From Actinomycetota bacterium (GTDB lineage Bacteria; Actinomycetota; Actinomycetes; S36-B12): a DNA stretch of 11,125 nucleotides. Below, one piece after another: positions 1 through 7,584 of the stretch. The translations under genes were made by a program, and so were the position numbers. The notes beneath the pieces were generated by a model that saw nothing but the letters and a program-made list of their open reading frames with translations, had not been told where the DNA came from and ran no database searches. Position 1 is the stretch's first letter, and the number at the start of each line of letters is the position of its first letter. Location: assembly GCA_003456155.1 (NCBI GenBank), contig DMPC01000064.1:23975-35099 (forward strand). The letters run 5' to 3'.

Positions 1-1844
1 TGCGGGTGGTCGCCGATCATGCACGCACCTGCGTCTTCCTCATCGGTGACGGCGTGATTCCGGGCAACGAAGGCCGGGGCTACGTGCTGCGTCGCCTCAT
101 GCGCCGGACCATCCGGATGATGCGCCTCCTCGGGGCGCGCGAGGCCACGATGGAGCAGTTGGTCGACGCGACCGTCCTCACCATGGCACCGCAGTATCCC
201 GAGCTGAACGACACCGCCAACCGCATCAGGCAGACGGCTGTAGGTGAGGAAACGGCGTTCCTGCAGACCCTGCGCACGGGCACGACCATCTTCGACACGG
301 CGGTCTCGGAAGTGCGATCCGGTGGGGGCAGCCAGCTGCCCGGTGAGCAGGCCTTCGCGCTGCACGACACGTACGGCTTCCCGATCGATCTGACGTTGGA
401 GATGGCCGCTGAGCAAGGCCTCAGTGTGGACGAGGACGGTTTCCGACGGCTCATGCAGCAGCAGCGGGAGCGGGCGAAGGCCGACTCGCAGGCGCGCAAG
501 TCCGGTGTCGCGGCCGTCACGGCCTATCGGGACATCCTCCAGGCCGGTGGCACCACCACCTTCACGGGGTACGACGAGGCCCAGACCGAGTCCACTGTTC
601 TCGGCATCGTGCAGGATGCCGAGACGGTTCCGGCCGCGCGTGTCGGCGATCATGTCGAGATCGTCCTCGATCGCACGCCCTTCTACGCCGAGGCGGGCGG
701 GCAGCTCGGGGATCACGGACGCCTGCGCAGCAGCGACGGGGCCCTCGTGGAGATCTACGACGTCCAGACTCCTGTGCCGGGACTCTTCATCCACCGGGGG
801 GAGGTCCTCGACGGGGAGCTCGTGACCGGCTCGACCGTCATCAGTGAGATCGACGCAGCCCGCCGCAGGGCCATCTCGCGAGCGCATACGGCGACCCACA
901 TGATCCATCGGGCCTTCCGGGAGCGGCTGGGCGACACCGCGACCCAGATGGGATCGGAGAATGCTCCAGGTCGGCTCCGCTTCGACTTCCCCAGCCCCGC
1001 ACCGGTCTCGGGTGCTGTGCTCGCGGAGGTCGAGCAGCACGTCAATGAGGTGCTCATCGACGACCTCGTCGTCTCCGCGCAGACCATGACGCAGGACGAA
1101 GCCAGGGCCATGGGCGCCATGGCCCTGTTCGGCGAGAAGTACGGCGATCGGGTCCGGGTGATCTCGGTCGGGGACTGGGCCCACGAACTCTGCGGCGGCA
1201 CTCACGCTCAGCGCTCGGGGCAGTTGGGTGTCGTGACGTTCCTCTCCGAGGGATCGATCGGTGCCGGGGTGCGGCGCGTGGAGGCTCTGGTGGGCGCGGA
1301 CGCCTATCAGTTCCTGGCTCGCGAGCACCTGCTCGTCACGCGACTCTCGGAGCTGGTCAAGGCGCCGGCCGACCAGCTGGTCGAGCGGGTGGAGCGGACG
1401 ATTGCCTCGCTCAAGGATGCCGAGCGTGAGCTCTCGCGGGTGCGCAGCGCGCAGCTCGCCGCGAGTGTCGACGGCATCATCGGTGAGGGTCAGGATCTCG
1501 GCGACGTCCGCCTGTGGTCCTTCCAGGCTCCTGAAGGCACCACGGGCGGGGATCTTCGTGAGCTGGCCATGAAGGCAAAGGGTCGCGCGCGATCGGGCGT
1601 GCCCTCTGCCCTCATCGGCATAGCCGTGGATGCCGGAAAGGTGGCGGTGGTCACCGCTGCCTCGCCGGATGCCATTGCACTGGGCATCTCGGCGAGTGAC
1701 CTGCTTCAGGCGGCAGCCCCGCACATCGGTGGTCGAGGCGGGGGCAAGCCCGACTTCGCCCAGGGCGGCGGGACGGATGCCAGCGGTATCCCGGCTGCCC
1801 TGGCGGCCGTGGAGCAACTCGTGCGCGAGCGCGCGGGCGGCTAG
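1..1844 (+). CDS. alaS: Alanyl-tRNA synthetase, C-terminal ~70% (5' end outside window)
   Basis: Cytoplasmic enzyme that charges tRNA-Ala with alanine and clears mischarged Ser/Gly-tRNA. The reading frame is open from the window edge to a TAG at 1842-1844. The first visible residues (RVVADHARTCVFLIGDG) match an internal AlaRS segment, so about 270 N-terminal residues, including most of the class II catalytic core, lie upstream. Counting from the GTG at 6, the editing-domain metal motif HTATH is at residues 294-298 and the CGGTH motif at 396-400, giving the usual HxxxH plus CxxxH zinc set. The C-terminal DHHA1 domain carries the glycine-rich HIGGRGGGKPDF stretch near residue 573. No frameshift or lost key residue is seen. 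ruvX begins one base after the stop, so the two are probably co-transcribed. Identification is secure; only the N-terminus is unseen. Confidence 0.97.
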   Translation, partial: RVVADHARTCVFLIGDGVIPGNEGRGYVLRRLMRRTIRMMRLLGAREATMEQLVDATVLTMAPQYPELNDTANRIRQTAVGEETAFLQTLRTGTTIFDTAVSEVRSGGGSQLPGEQAFALHDTYGFPIDLTLEMAAEQGLSVDEDGFRRLMQQQRERAKADSQARKSGVAAVTAYRDILQAGGTTTFTGYDEAQTESTVLGIVQDAETVPAARVGDHVEIVLDRTPFYAEAGGQLGDHGRLRSSDGALVEIYDVQTPVPGLFIHRGEVLDGELVTGSTVISEIDAARRRAISRAHTATHMIHRAFRERLGDTATQMGSENAPGRLRFDFPSPAPVSGAVLAEVEQHVNEVLIDDLVVSAQTMTQDEARAMGAMALFGEKYGDRVRVISVGDWAHELCGGTHAQRSGQLGVVTFLSEGSIGAGVRRVEALVGADAYQFLAREHLLVTRLSELVKAPADQLVERVERTIASLKDAERELSRVRSAQLAASVDGIIGEGQDLGDVRLWSFQAPEGTTGGDLRELAMKAKGRARSGVPSALIGIAVDAGKVAVVTAASPDAIALGISASDLLQAAAPHIGGRGGGKPDFAQGGGTDASGIPAALAAVEQLVRERAGG

Positions 1845-1845
1845 C

Positions 1846-2292
1846 GTGCGGTGGGGCGTGCGCTTGGCGGTCGACATCGGATCGGTGCGCATAGGCGTGG
1901 CTCGCAGTGACGCCTCGGGTGCACTGGCCGTCCCCCTCGAGGCCATCCGCGCCGGCGGCGATGAGCTCGACAGGGTCGTGGCGCTCGTGGGCGAATGGGA
2001 GGCGATCGAGGTGATCGTGGGACTGCCGCTGCACATGAGCGGGCAGGAGGGTGCTGCGGCCCAGGGCGCTCGTCTGTGGGCGGAGCGGCTCGCCGATCGT
2101 GTCGACGTGCCGGTTCGCCTCGTCGACGAGCGCCTCTCGACCGTTCAGGCGCAGCGCGCCCTCCAGGCGGGTGGCCGCTCGACCAAGGACTCCCGCGCTC
2201 TCATCGACAGCGCCTCGGCCGTCATGGTGCTCCAGGGCGAGCTCGACCGACAGGCACGGGCATCCGATGGCGACGAAGGGCAGGGGCGTTGA
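1846..2292 (+). CDS. ruvX: RuvX/YqgF family Holliday-junction resolvase-like nuclease (16S rRNA maturation)
   Basis: A 148-residue RNase H-fold protein, normal length for the YqgF/RuvX family, which is linked to 16S rRNA 5'-end processing and has been called a putative Holliday junction resolvase. The N-terminal strand LAVDIGSVRIGVARSD carries the first acidic residue (D10). GLPLHMSG is the conserved middle motif. VDERLST supplies E95 and DSRALIDSASA supplies D121, completing the acidic triad. The GTG at 1846 is chosen because it lies one base after the alaS stop and gives the short N-terminus typical of the family; a GTG at 1858 would also work. The stop overlaps the mltG start. The place between alaS and mltG is the usual actinobacterial one. 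Confidence 0.93.
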   Translation: MRWGVRLAVDIGSVRIGVARSDASGALAVPLEAIRAGGDELDRVVALVGEWEAIEVIVGLPLHMSGQEGAAAQGARLWAERLADRVDVPVRLVDERLSTVQAQRALQAGGRSTKDSRALIDSASAVMVLQGELDRQARASDGDEGQGR

Positions 2293-3404
2293 GTCAACTG
2301 GAACCCCTGATGTCGTCTGGGCCGCTCCCGCCCTCCCGGCATCGACGCTCGTGGGCCAAGTGGGTGGCGGGCCTGCTGACGGTAGCCGTGGCCGTGACGA
2401 TGATCGCCTTCTCGGTGTCGTGGCTGCGTGGCTCGTCGGCTCCCGAGGAGTTCGTGGGGTCCGGTACCGGCGAGGTCGTGATCGTCGTGGAGCGAGGGGA
2501 CACCCTGACCAGGATCGCCTCGACTCTCGCAGAGGCCGGTGTGGTGAGCTCGGCCGACTCGTTCATCAATGCAGCCGTCGTGGACGAGCGGGCAGCCACG
2601 ATCGGGCCAGGGAAGTACACCCTCCGCCAGGGCATGAGCTCGACCGAGGCGCTCGAACTCATGCTGGATCCGCTGTCGCGGCGGGACAGCCGCCTCGTTC
2701 TGCCCGAGGGGCTCCGTCTGGAGCAGACGGTCGACGCGGCGGCTGCGGCCACCGAGATCCCCAAGGAGCAGTTCCTGGAGGCACTGAGCAGCCCTGCGGA
2801 GCTCGGACTCCCCGACTGGGCGAAGGACCGACCGGAGGGCTTCATGTTCCCGGCGACCTATGACCTCGCCGGTGATGAGTCCGCGCCGGGCCTGCTGCGG
2901 ACTTTCGTGAAGCGCTTCAACCAGGCCAGTGCGGAGGTGGGTCTGGAGGAGCGTGCGCGAGAGCGGGGGATCAAGCCGTACCGGGTACTCATCATCGCCT
3001 CGCTCCTGCAGGCTGAGGTGGCCCCCGGGGACTTCGCCAAGGCGGCCCGTGTCATCTACAACCGCCTCGACGCCGGCATGCCGCTGCAGCTGGACTCCAC
3101 GGTGTCCTACGCCCTCGGCATCAGCGACATCCAGCTGAACGAGGAGCAACTGGGCACAACCTCGCCCTACAACACCTACGCCAACAAGGGTCTGCCTCCG
3201 CGTCCGATCAACTCGCCCGGCGAGGCAGCTATGGAGGCTGCTCTCGATCCGGCAGAGGGGGACTGGCTGTACTTCGTCAGCGTGAACCCCAGCACGGGCG
3301 AGACCAAGTTCACGGCGGACTACGACACCTTCCTGGTCTACAAGCGCGAGTTCCAGCAGTATCTCGCCGAGCAGGAGGCTGCGAAGGCCGAGTCCGATGG
3401 GTGA
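2289..3404 (+). CDS. mltG: Endolytic murein transglycosylase MltG (YceG-like)
   Basis: Membrane-anchored lytic transglycosylase that cuts nascent peptidoglycan glycan strands and so terminates their elongation. With the TTG start it has 371 residues: a basic cytoplasmic stretch, one membrane segment at about 25-46, a LysM-like part (VERGDTLTRIASTL) near 65-80, then the YceG catalytic domain. The catalytic glutamate is E243 in SLLQAEVAP, followed by VIYNRL and LQLDSTVSYALG. The later YNTYANKGLPPRPINSPG motif is also intact. The TTG at 2289 is chosen because it overlaps the ruvX stop by 4 nt and follows an AGGGG stretch at 2282-2286. An ATG at 2310 is the alternative and has no visible ribosome-binding site. 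The gene ends inside a 13-nt tandem repeat shared with the aroE start. Confidence 0.93.
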   Translation: MSQLEPLMSSGPLPPSRHRRSWAKWVAGLLTVAVAVTMIAFSVSWLRGSSAPEEFVGSGTGEVVIVVERGDTLTRIASTLAEAGVVSSADSFINAAVVDERAATIGPGKYTLRQGMSSTEALELMLDPLSRRDSRLVLPEGLRLEQTVDAAAAATEIPKEQFLEALSSPAELGLPDWAKDRPEGFMFPATYDLAGDESAPGLLRTFVKRFNQASAEVGLEERARERGIKPYRVLIIASLLQAEVAPGDFAKAARVIYNRLDAGMPLQLDSTVSYALGISDIQLNEEQLGTTSPYNTYANKGLPPRPINSPGEAAMEAALDPAEGDWLYFVSVNPSTGETKFTADYDTFLVYKREFQQYLAEQEAAKAESDG

Positions 3405-3422
3405 GTCCGATGGGTGAGTCCG
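3390..3422 (+). repeat. 13-nt tandem repeat, about 2.5 copies, over the mltG stop and aroE start
   Basis: The unit GAGTCCGATGGGT occurs at 3390-3402 and 3403-3415, followed by a partial copy GAGTCCG at 3416-3422. Each full copy carries an ATGGGTGA string, so the mltG stop lies in the first copy and the aroE ATG in the second. The mltG C-terminus would be the same with one full copy fewer, but the aroE ATG would then sit 13 nt nearer the GAAGG at 3383-3387. Confidence 0.95.
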
Positions 3423-4234
3423 CACTCTGCGTCGATGCAGGTCGGCATCGGGCCGCGGTGCTGGGCTCACCGGTCGCGCACTCCCTCTCGCCTGCCCTTC
3501 ATCGCGCCGCCTACGCAAGCCTCGGACTGGACTGGACCTATACGGCAATCGACGTGGATGAGGCGGGTCTTGCAGGGTTCCTCGCGGGACTCGACGACTC
3601 CTGGGCCGGACTGTCCTTGACGATGCCGCTGAAGGAAGTGGTGATCGGCCTGCTTGACCACGTTGACGACGAGGCGCGTCTCCTGCGCTCGGTGAACACT
3701 GTGGTTCCCGTCGGCAGCGGCTGGGGTGGCGTCAACACCGATGTCTTCGGGATCACGGAGTCACTGGTACGGGCGGGACTCACCGCCGCTCCTGACACCG
3801 CGACGGTGCTGGGGGCGGGCGCTACGGCCCGAAGTGCCGTGGCGGCACTGGCCCGGATGGGCACCCCGAGCGTCCTGATCTGTGCCCGGCGCCATGAGGC
3901 TGCGGGTGAGGTCGCCGCTCTCGCGGTGACCCTCGGCCTGTCGCCTCAGGTCGCCGACCTCGAGCCGGCAGCCCACCGCATTGATCGGGATGTGGTGATC
4001 AGCACGCTCCCCGGTGATGCGGCTTCGGCGTGGGCCGCGGTGGTCGGCGAGGCGCGTGGAGTGCTCCTCGACGCCTCCTATCACCCGTGGCCCACCGCCC
4101 TCGCGAGCGCCTGGGGTGGCTGCGGCGTGGCCAGCGGGCGCGACATGCTGCTGTGGCAGGCCGTCGAGCAGGTGCGCCTGATGACCGGTCGGGAGCCCTC
4201 GGCCGCCGCCATGTCCGCTGCCCTCCCGGAGTGA
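3401..4234 (+). CDS. aroE: Shikimate dehydrogenase (NADP+)
   Basis: Reduces 3-dehydroshikimate to shikimate with NADPH, step 4 of chorismate synthesis. In the GTG-3401 numbering (277 residues) the substrate loop GSPVAHSLSP supplies S28 and S30. K78 in LTMPLKE is the catalytic lysine, and N99 (SVNTVV) and D114 (VNTDVFG) complete the shikimate site. GAGATA at 138-143 is the glycine-rich NADP loop, and GRDMLLWQA is the conserved C-terminal motif. All expected residues are present. The start is uncertain: GTG 3401 overlaps the mltG stop by 4 nt (GTGA), while ATG 3410 gives a product three residues shorter. A 13-nt tandem duplication across the junction produced this ambiguity. A type IV prepilin peptidase gene sits between aroE and aroC in some actinobacteria but is absent here. 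Confidence 0.94.
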   Translation: MSPMGESALCVDAGRHRAAVLGSPVAHSLSPALHRAAYASLGLDWTYTAIDVDEAGLAGFLAGLDDSWAGLSLTMPLKEVVIGLLDHVDDEARLLRSVNTVVPVGSGWGGVNTDVFGITESLVRAGLTAAPDTATVLGAGATARSAVAALARMGTPSVLICARRHEAAGEVAALAVTLGLSPQVADLEPAAHRIDRDVVISTLPGDAASAWAAVVGEARGVLLDASYHPWPTALASAWGGCGVASGRDMLLWQAVEQVRLMTGREPSAAAMSAALPE

Positions 4235-4271
4235 TCCCTCCCGCCTGACCTCAGCGGTCCCGGGCGTCTCT

Positions 4272-4277
4272 GGAAGG
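4272..4277 (+). promoter_or_regulatory. Ribosome-binding site of aroC
   Basis: GGAAGG lies 9 nt before the aroC ATG at 4287, inside the 52-bp gap after aroE. It supports that start and suggests that aroC, unlike its downstream neighbours, is initiated independently of an overlapping upstream gene. I see no convincing promoter or terminator in the gap (4235-4286). Confidence 0.7.
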
Positions 4278-4286
4278 ATTCAGGAC

Positions 4287-5468
4287 ATGGTGCGTTGGCT
4301 GACTGCTGGGGAATCACACGGCCCTGCGCTCGTGACGATCGCTGAGGGACTGCCGGCCGGTATCGAGGTGTCCTCGGCGCAGGTGGGGGAGGACCTCGCG
4401 CGTCGACGCCTCGGGGCAGGTCGCGGAGCACGCATGAAGTTCGAGAAGGACGTCGTCCGCTTCCTCGGCGGGGTGCGTCATGGCCGGACGCTGGGGGGGC
4501 CAGTCGCTATCGAGGTGGGCAACAGCGAGTGGGCCAAGTGGGAGCAGGTGATGTCTCCCGATCCGGTGGATGAGGACGTCATCGCCACGCTGGCGCGCAA
4601 CGCCCCGCTGACCCGCCCCCGCCCCGGGCACGCCGACCTGGTCGGGATGCAGAAGTACGGATTCACCGATGCCCGACCGATCCTCGAGCGAGCCAGCGCG
4701 CGTGAGACGGCAGCTCGGGTTGCGATCGCCGCGGTTGCCCGGGCCTTCCTGCGTCAAGCAGCGGGCATCGAGGTTGTCAGTCACGTGGTGCGCATCGGCT
4801 CGGCAGCCGTCCCCGAGGGCACTGCTGCTCCTCGACCCGAGGATCTCCCGGTCGTCGATGAGAGCCCGGTCAGGTGCTTGGATCCCGAGGCTGCGGCAGC
4901 GATGGAGGAGGAGATCTCCGCCGCCCACCGCGACGGTGACACCCTCGGAGGAGTCGTCGAGGTACTGGCCTACGGTCTGCCGCCGGGGCTGGGCAGTCAT
5001 GTGCACTGGGATCGCCGACTCGACGCGCGACTGGCCGCATCCCTGATGGGGATCCAGGCGATCAAGGGCGTCGAGGTGGGTGACGGATTCGGGCTGGCAG
5101 CGATCCGAGGCTCACTGGCGCAGGATGAGATCGTCGACGCGGACGGCAGGCTCCAGCGCACCTCCGGCAAGTCCGGCGGCACCGAGGGCGGGATGTCCAC
5201 CGGGGAGGTGCTCAGGGTCCGTGCGGCCATGAAGCCGATCTCCACCATCCCCAAGGCTCTGCGCACCGTCGACGTCGCGACCCGGGAGGCTGCCCCCGCG
5301 ATCAACCAGCGATCCGACGTGTGCGCTGTTCCCGCTGCCGGAGTGGTGGCTGAGGCGATGGTCCTGATGGTTCTCGCGGATGCCGTGCTCGAGAAGTTCG
5401 GTGGCGACAGCGTGGACGAAGTTGCGCGCAACCTCCGCGGCTATCTCGAGAATCTCTCGGTGCGATGA
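4287..5468 (+). CDS. aroC: Chorismate synthase
   Basis: Converts EPSP to chorismate, the last step of the shikimate pathway, using reduced FMN without net redox change. It has 393 residues, normal for bacterial enzymes. Family signature 1 is LTAGESHGPALVTIAEGLP with H11. The second conserved histidine is H115 in RPGHADL, followed by ASARETAARVAIAAVARAF. The region SGGTEGGMSTGE at about 296-307 and then MKPISTI is the third signature. INQRSDVCAVPAAG at 339-352 is the conserved C-terminal block. The ATG start is backed by GGAAGG 9 nt upstream. The stop overlaps the aroK ATG by 4 nt (ATGA), so aroC and aroK are probably translationally coupled. Confidence 0.97.
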   Translation: MVRWLTAGESHGPALVTIAEGLPAGIEVSSAQVGEDLARRRLGAGRGARMKFEKDVVRFLGGVRHGRTLGGPVAIEVGNSEWAKWEQVMSPDPVDEDVIATLARNAPLTRPRPGHADLVGMQKYGFTDARPILERASARETAARVAIAAVARAFLRQAAGIEVVSHVVRIGSAAVPEGTAAPRPEDLPVVDESPVRCLDPEAAAAMEEEISAAHRDGDTLGGVVEVLAYGLPPGLGSHVHWDRRLDARLAASLMGIQAIKGVEVGDGFGLAAIRGSLAQDEIVDADGRLQRTSGKSGGTEGGMSTGEVLRVRAAMKPISTIPKALRTVDVATREAAPAINQRSDVCAVPAAGVVAEAMVLMVLADAVLEKFGGDSVDEVARNLRGYLENLSVR

Positions 5469-6028
5469 CCTCCGACTCCTCGACCGGAGCCGGCCCGTTG
5501 GCGGTCCTCATCGGGTCACCGGGCGCCGGCAAGACGAGCGTCGGTCGCCGCGTGGCCCAGCGCCTCGGCATCCCGTTCACCGATACCGATGCCCTGATCG
5601 AGTCCGAGGCGGGGATGGCTGTGGCGGACATCTTCCTCAACGAGGGTGAGGAGGCCTTCCGTCGCCGGGAGGCGGTCGCGGTAGCCGAAGCCCTGCTCTC
5701 GCATGAGGGGATCCTCTCCCTGGGCGGGGGAGCCGTGCTTCGCGAGGAGACCCGCGAACGACTCCAGGGCCACCGCGTGGTCTGGCTGCGCGTGAGCGTT
5801 GCCGACGCCGCTTCCCGGGTGGGCCTGAACACGGCGCGTCCGCTCCTGCTGGGGAATGTCCGGGGCACGCTGAACACGCTCCTGCAGGAGCGCACGCCCC
5901 TGTACGAGTCGGTGGCGACCGACGTCGTCGACACGTCGGGCCGGCCGCTCCGCGAGGTGGTGGATGACGTCGCCGAGCTGCTGGCTCCCGCCTCGTCCAC
6001 GAGTCACGGCAGGGAGGTGGTCGAGTGA
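5465..6028 (+). CDS. aroK: Shikimate kinase
   Basis: Phosphorylates shikimate to shikimate 3-phosphate with ATP, step 5 of the pathway. The 187-residue NMP-kinase-like protein has a Walker A motif GSPGAGKT at residues 17-24. FTDTDALIE carries the Mg/shikimate-binding aspartates, EEAFRRRE the shikimate-binding arginine, and LSLGGGAV the glycine triplet. The LID region begins at RPLLLG and is followed by ERTPLYE with the conserved arginine. About ten residues precede the first strand, and the C-terminal tail (SSTSHGREVVE) is poorly conserved; part of it overlaps the aroB ribosome-binding site. The ATG overlaps the aroC stop and the TGA overlaps the aroB GTG. Confidence 0.96.
   Translation: MTSDSSTGAGPLAVLIGSPGAGKTSVGRRVAQRLGIPFTDTDALIESEAGMAVADIFLNEGEEAFRRREAVAVAEALLSHEGILSLGGGAVLREETRERLQGHRVVWLRVSVADAASRVGLNTARPLLLGNVRGTLNTLLQERTPLYESVATDVVDTSGRPLREVVDDVAELLAPASSTSHGREVVE
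6012..6017 (+). promoter_or_regulatory. Strong ribosome-binding site of aroB, inside aroK
   Basis: GGGAGG lies 7 nt before the GTG at 6025, within the last codons of aroK. It decides the aroB start and suggests aroB is translated efficiently in its own right and not only by coupling. Confidence 0.8.
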
Positions 6029-7125
6029 CGACCGACATCATCATCCCGGTCCAGGCTGAGCGCCGCTACGACGTCGTCATCGGACGCGGCCTCCTGGGGC
6101 ACCTTCCGGGGATGCTGAACGGGGCGCAGCGCGTGGCGATCATCCATCCGCGCGCCCTCGGTGTCTCAGCGGAGGCCATGCGAGACGACCTCGCCGACTC
6201 AGGCTTCGAGGTGATCCTCATCGAGGTTCCGGAGGCGGAGGACGCCAAGACCGCCGAGGTCGCCGCATTCTGCTGGACGGCCCTCGGCGCAGCCGGCTTC
6301 ACGCGCAGCGATGCCATCATCGGACTCGGTGGCGGAGCCACCACGGACTTGGCCGGATTTGTCGCGGCGACCTGGCTGCGAGGAATCAGGGTGATTCACG
6401 TTCCGACGACGCTGCTGGGCATGGTCGACGCTGCTGTGGGCGGCAAGACCGGCATCAACACCGAGGCGGGAAAGAACCTCGTAGGTGCCTTCTGGAGCCC
6501 GTCCGGCGTCCTCTGCGATGCCAATGCCCTTGAGACCCTGCCGCGCAACGACCTTGTTGCCGGCATGGCCGAGGTCGTCAAGATCGGCTTCGTCCGTGAC
6601 GGCACGATCCTGAGCGATATCGAGGCGGACCCCGTCCGGGCGACGGATCCTGGCTCCGACATGCTGCTGGATCTGATCCGCCGGGCCGTGCAGGTCAAGG
6701 CTGATGTGGTGGGTGCCGACTTCCACGAGACATCGGCCACCTCGGGAGACGGCTCGCTGGGGAGGGAGGTCCTCAACTACGGGCACACCTTCGGTCACGC
6801 GGTGGAGCGCCGGGAGCGCTACCAGTGGCGCCACGGAGCTGCCGTCGCGGTCGGCATGGTCTATGTGGCCGAGCTCGCAGCACTCGGTGGTCGACTCAGC
6901 GATGCGGAGGTCGATCGCCATCGCTCCGTGCTGACGGCGCTCGGCCTCCCGATCAGCTACCCCGGAGGTCATTGGGACGCCTTGCGAGAGGCGATGGCGA
7001 TCGACAAGAAGTCGCGCGGCTCGCTGCTGCGCTTCGTCGTTCTCAACGGCATCGGCAATCCCGGCATCTGGGCGGGTCCGGACCCGTCCTTCCTCGCTGC
7101 GGCCTACGACGCCATCAGCTCCTGA
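6025..7125 (+). CDS. aroB: 3-Dehydroquinate synthase
   Basis: Makes 3-dehydroquinate from DAHP using NAD+ and a divalent metal, step 2 of the pathway. It has 366 residues. The NAD-binding block is GLGGGATTDLAGFVAATWLR, followed by PTTLLGMVDAAVGGKTGIN and KNLVGAFWSP. The metal ligands by alignment are E183 (AGMAEVVK), H254 (NYGHTFGHA) and H270 (WRHGAAV). Between the first two ligands there are 71 positions where E. coli AroB has 63. The extra eight residues, roughly 237-244 and Ser/Gly-rich, fall just before NYGHTFGHA. The frame and flanking motifs are intact, so the enzyme is likely active. The GTG start is fixed by GGGAGG 7 nt upstream and overlaps the aroK stop by 4 nt. Confidence 0.96.
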   Translation: MTTDIIIPVQAERRYDVVIGRGLLGHLPGMLNGAQRVAIIHPRALGVSAEAMRDDLADSGFEVILIEVPEAEDAKTAEVAAFCWTALGAAGFTRSDAIIGLGGGATTDLAGFVAATWLRGIRVIHVPTTLLGMVDAAVGGKTGINTEAGKNLVGAFWSPSGVLCDANALETLPRNDLVAGMAEVVKIGFVRDGTILSDIEADPVRATDPGSDMLLDLIRRAVQVKADVVGADFHETSATSGDGSLGREVLNYGHTFGHAVERRERYQWRHGAAVAVGMVYVAELAALGGRLSDAEVDRHRSVLTALGLPISYPGGHWDALREAMAIDKKSRGSLLRFVVLNGIGNPGIWAGPDPSFLAAAYDAISS

Positions 7126-7130
7126 GCGGG

Positions 7131-7136
7131 TAGGGT
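7131..7136 (+). promoter_or_regulatory. Candidate -10 box (TAGGGT) giving a leaderless aroQ transcript
   Basis: TAGGGT fits the actinobacterial -10 pattern TANNNT and ends 7 nt before the aroQ ATG, the spacing expected when transcription starts at the first base of the start codon. No clear -35 is seen. The same bases contain AGGG, which could instead be a weak Shine-Dalgarno sequence, so the call is tentative. Confidence 0.35.
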
Positions 7137-7143
7137 CCGCGAC

Positions 7144-7581
7144 ATGGCACGCGTCCTCGTCCTGAACGGTCCCAACCTCAGCCGGCTCGGCACGCGTGAG
7201 CCTGAGGTCTACGGGCACGCCACCTATGCGGATCTGGTTCGCGAATGCGAGGAGGCCGGCGCCTCCCTCGGCCTGGAGGTGGAGGTTCGTCAGACGAATG
7301 ACGAGGCGGAGCTCATCGCCTGGCTGCACGAGGCTCAGGACACCGGTGCGGCCGTGGTGCTCAACCCTGCTGCGTTCACCCACTACTCCTATGCGCTTCG
7401 CGACGCGTGCGCGATGCTGACGACGCCTCTGGTCGAAGTGCACATCTCCAACCCGGCCGCGAGGGAGGAGTTCCGGCACACCTCGGTCATCTCCGGTGTC
7501 GCCACGGGGACCATTGCGGGTTTCGGCACCGACTCCTACCGTCTTGGCCTTCGGGCGGTGGCCTCGCTGCTGGGGCGGTAA
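7144..7581 (+). CDS. aroQ: 3-Dehydroquinate dehydratase, type II
   Basis: Dehydrates 3-dehydroquinate to 3-dehydroshikimate, step 3 of the pathway, by the type II anti-elimination mechanism in a dodecamer. At 145 residues it has the family length. LVLNGPNLSRLGTREPEVYG carries catalytic R18 and Y23. LNPAAFTHYSYALRDA supplies N74 and the general acid H80. EVHISNPAAREEFRH supplies H100 and R111. All active-site residues are therefore present. The gene starts 18 nt after the aroB stop and has only a weak ribosome-binding site. A TAGGGT box upstream may be an internal promoter. The peptidase gene follows after three bases. Confidence 0.96.
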   Translation: MARVLVLNGPNLSRLGTREPEVYGHATYADLVRECEEAGASLGLEVEVRQTNDEAELIAWLHEAQDTGAAVVLNPAAFTHYSYALRDACAMLTTPLVEVHISNPAAREEFRHTSVISGVATGTIAGFGTDSYRLGLRAVASLLGR

Positions 7582-7584
7582 CGC

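Noticed and set aside
1630..1845. Extension of ruvX upstream into alaS
   Set aside because: The extra residues are the out-of-frame shadow of the alaS DHHA1 region; the RNase H fold begins just after 1846.
2145..3548. A 467-codon minus-strand open frame over mltG
   Set aside because: Same reasoning: arginine-rich, no motifs, fully antisense to ruvX, mltG and aroE, and no ribosome-binding site or promoter was sought out by context.
4235..4286. Promoter or terminator in the aroE-aroC gap
   Set aside because: Only a 4-bp GACC/GGTC stem is present, and AGGATT before aroC does not fit TANNNT. Only the ribosome-binding site is supported.
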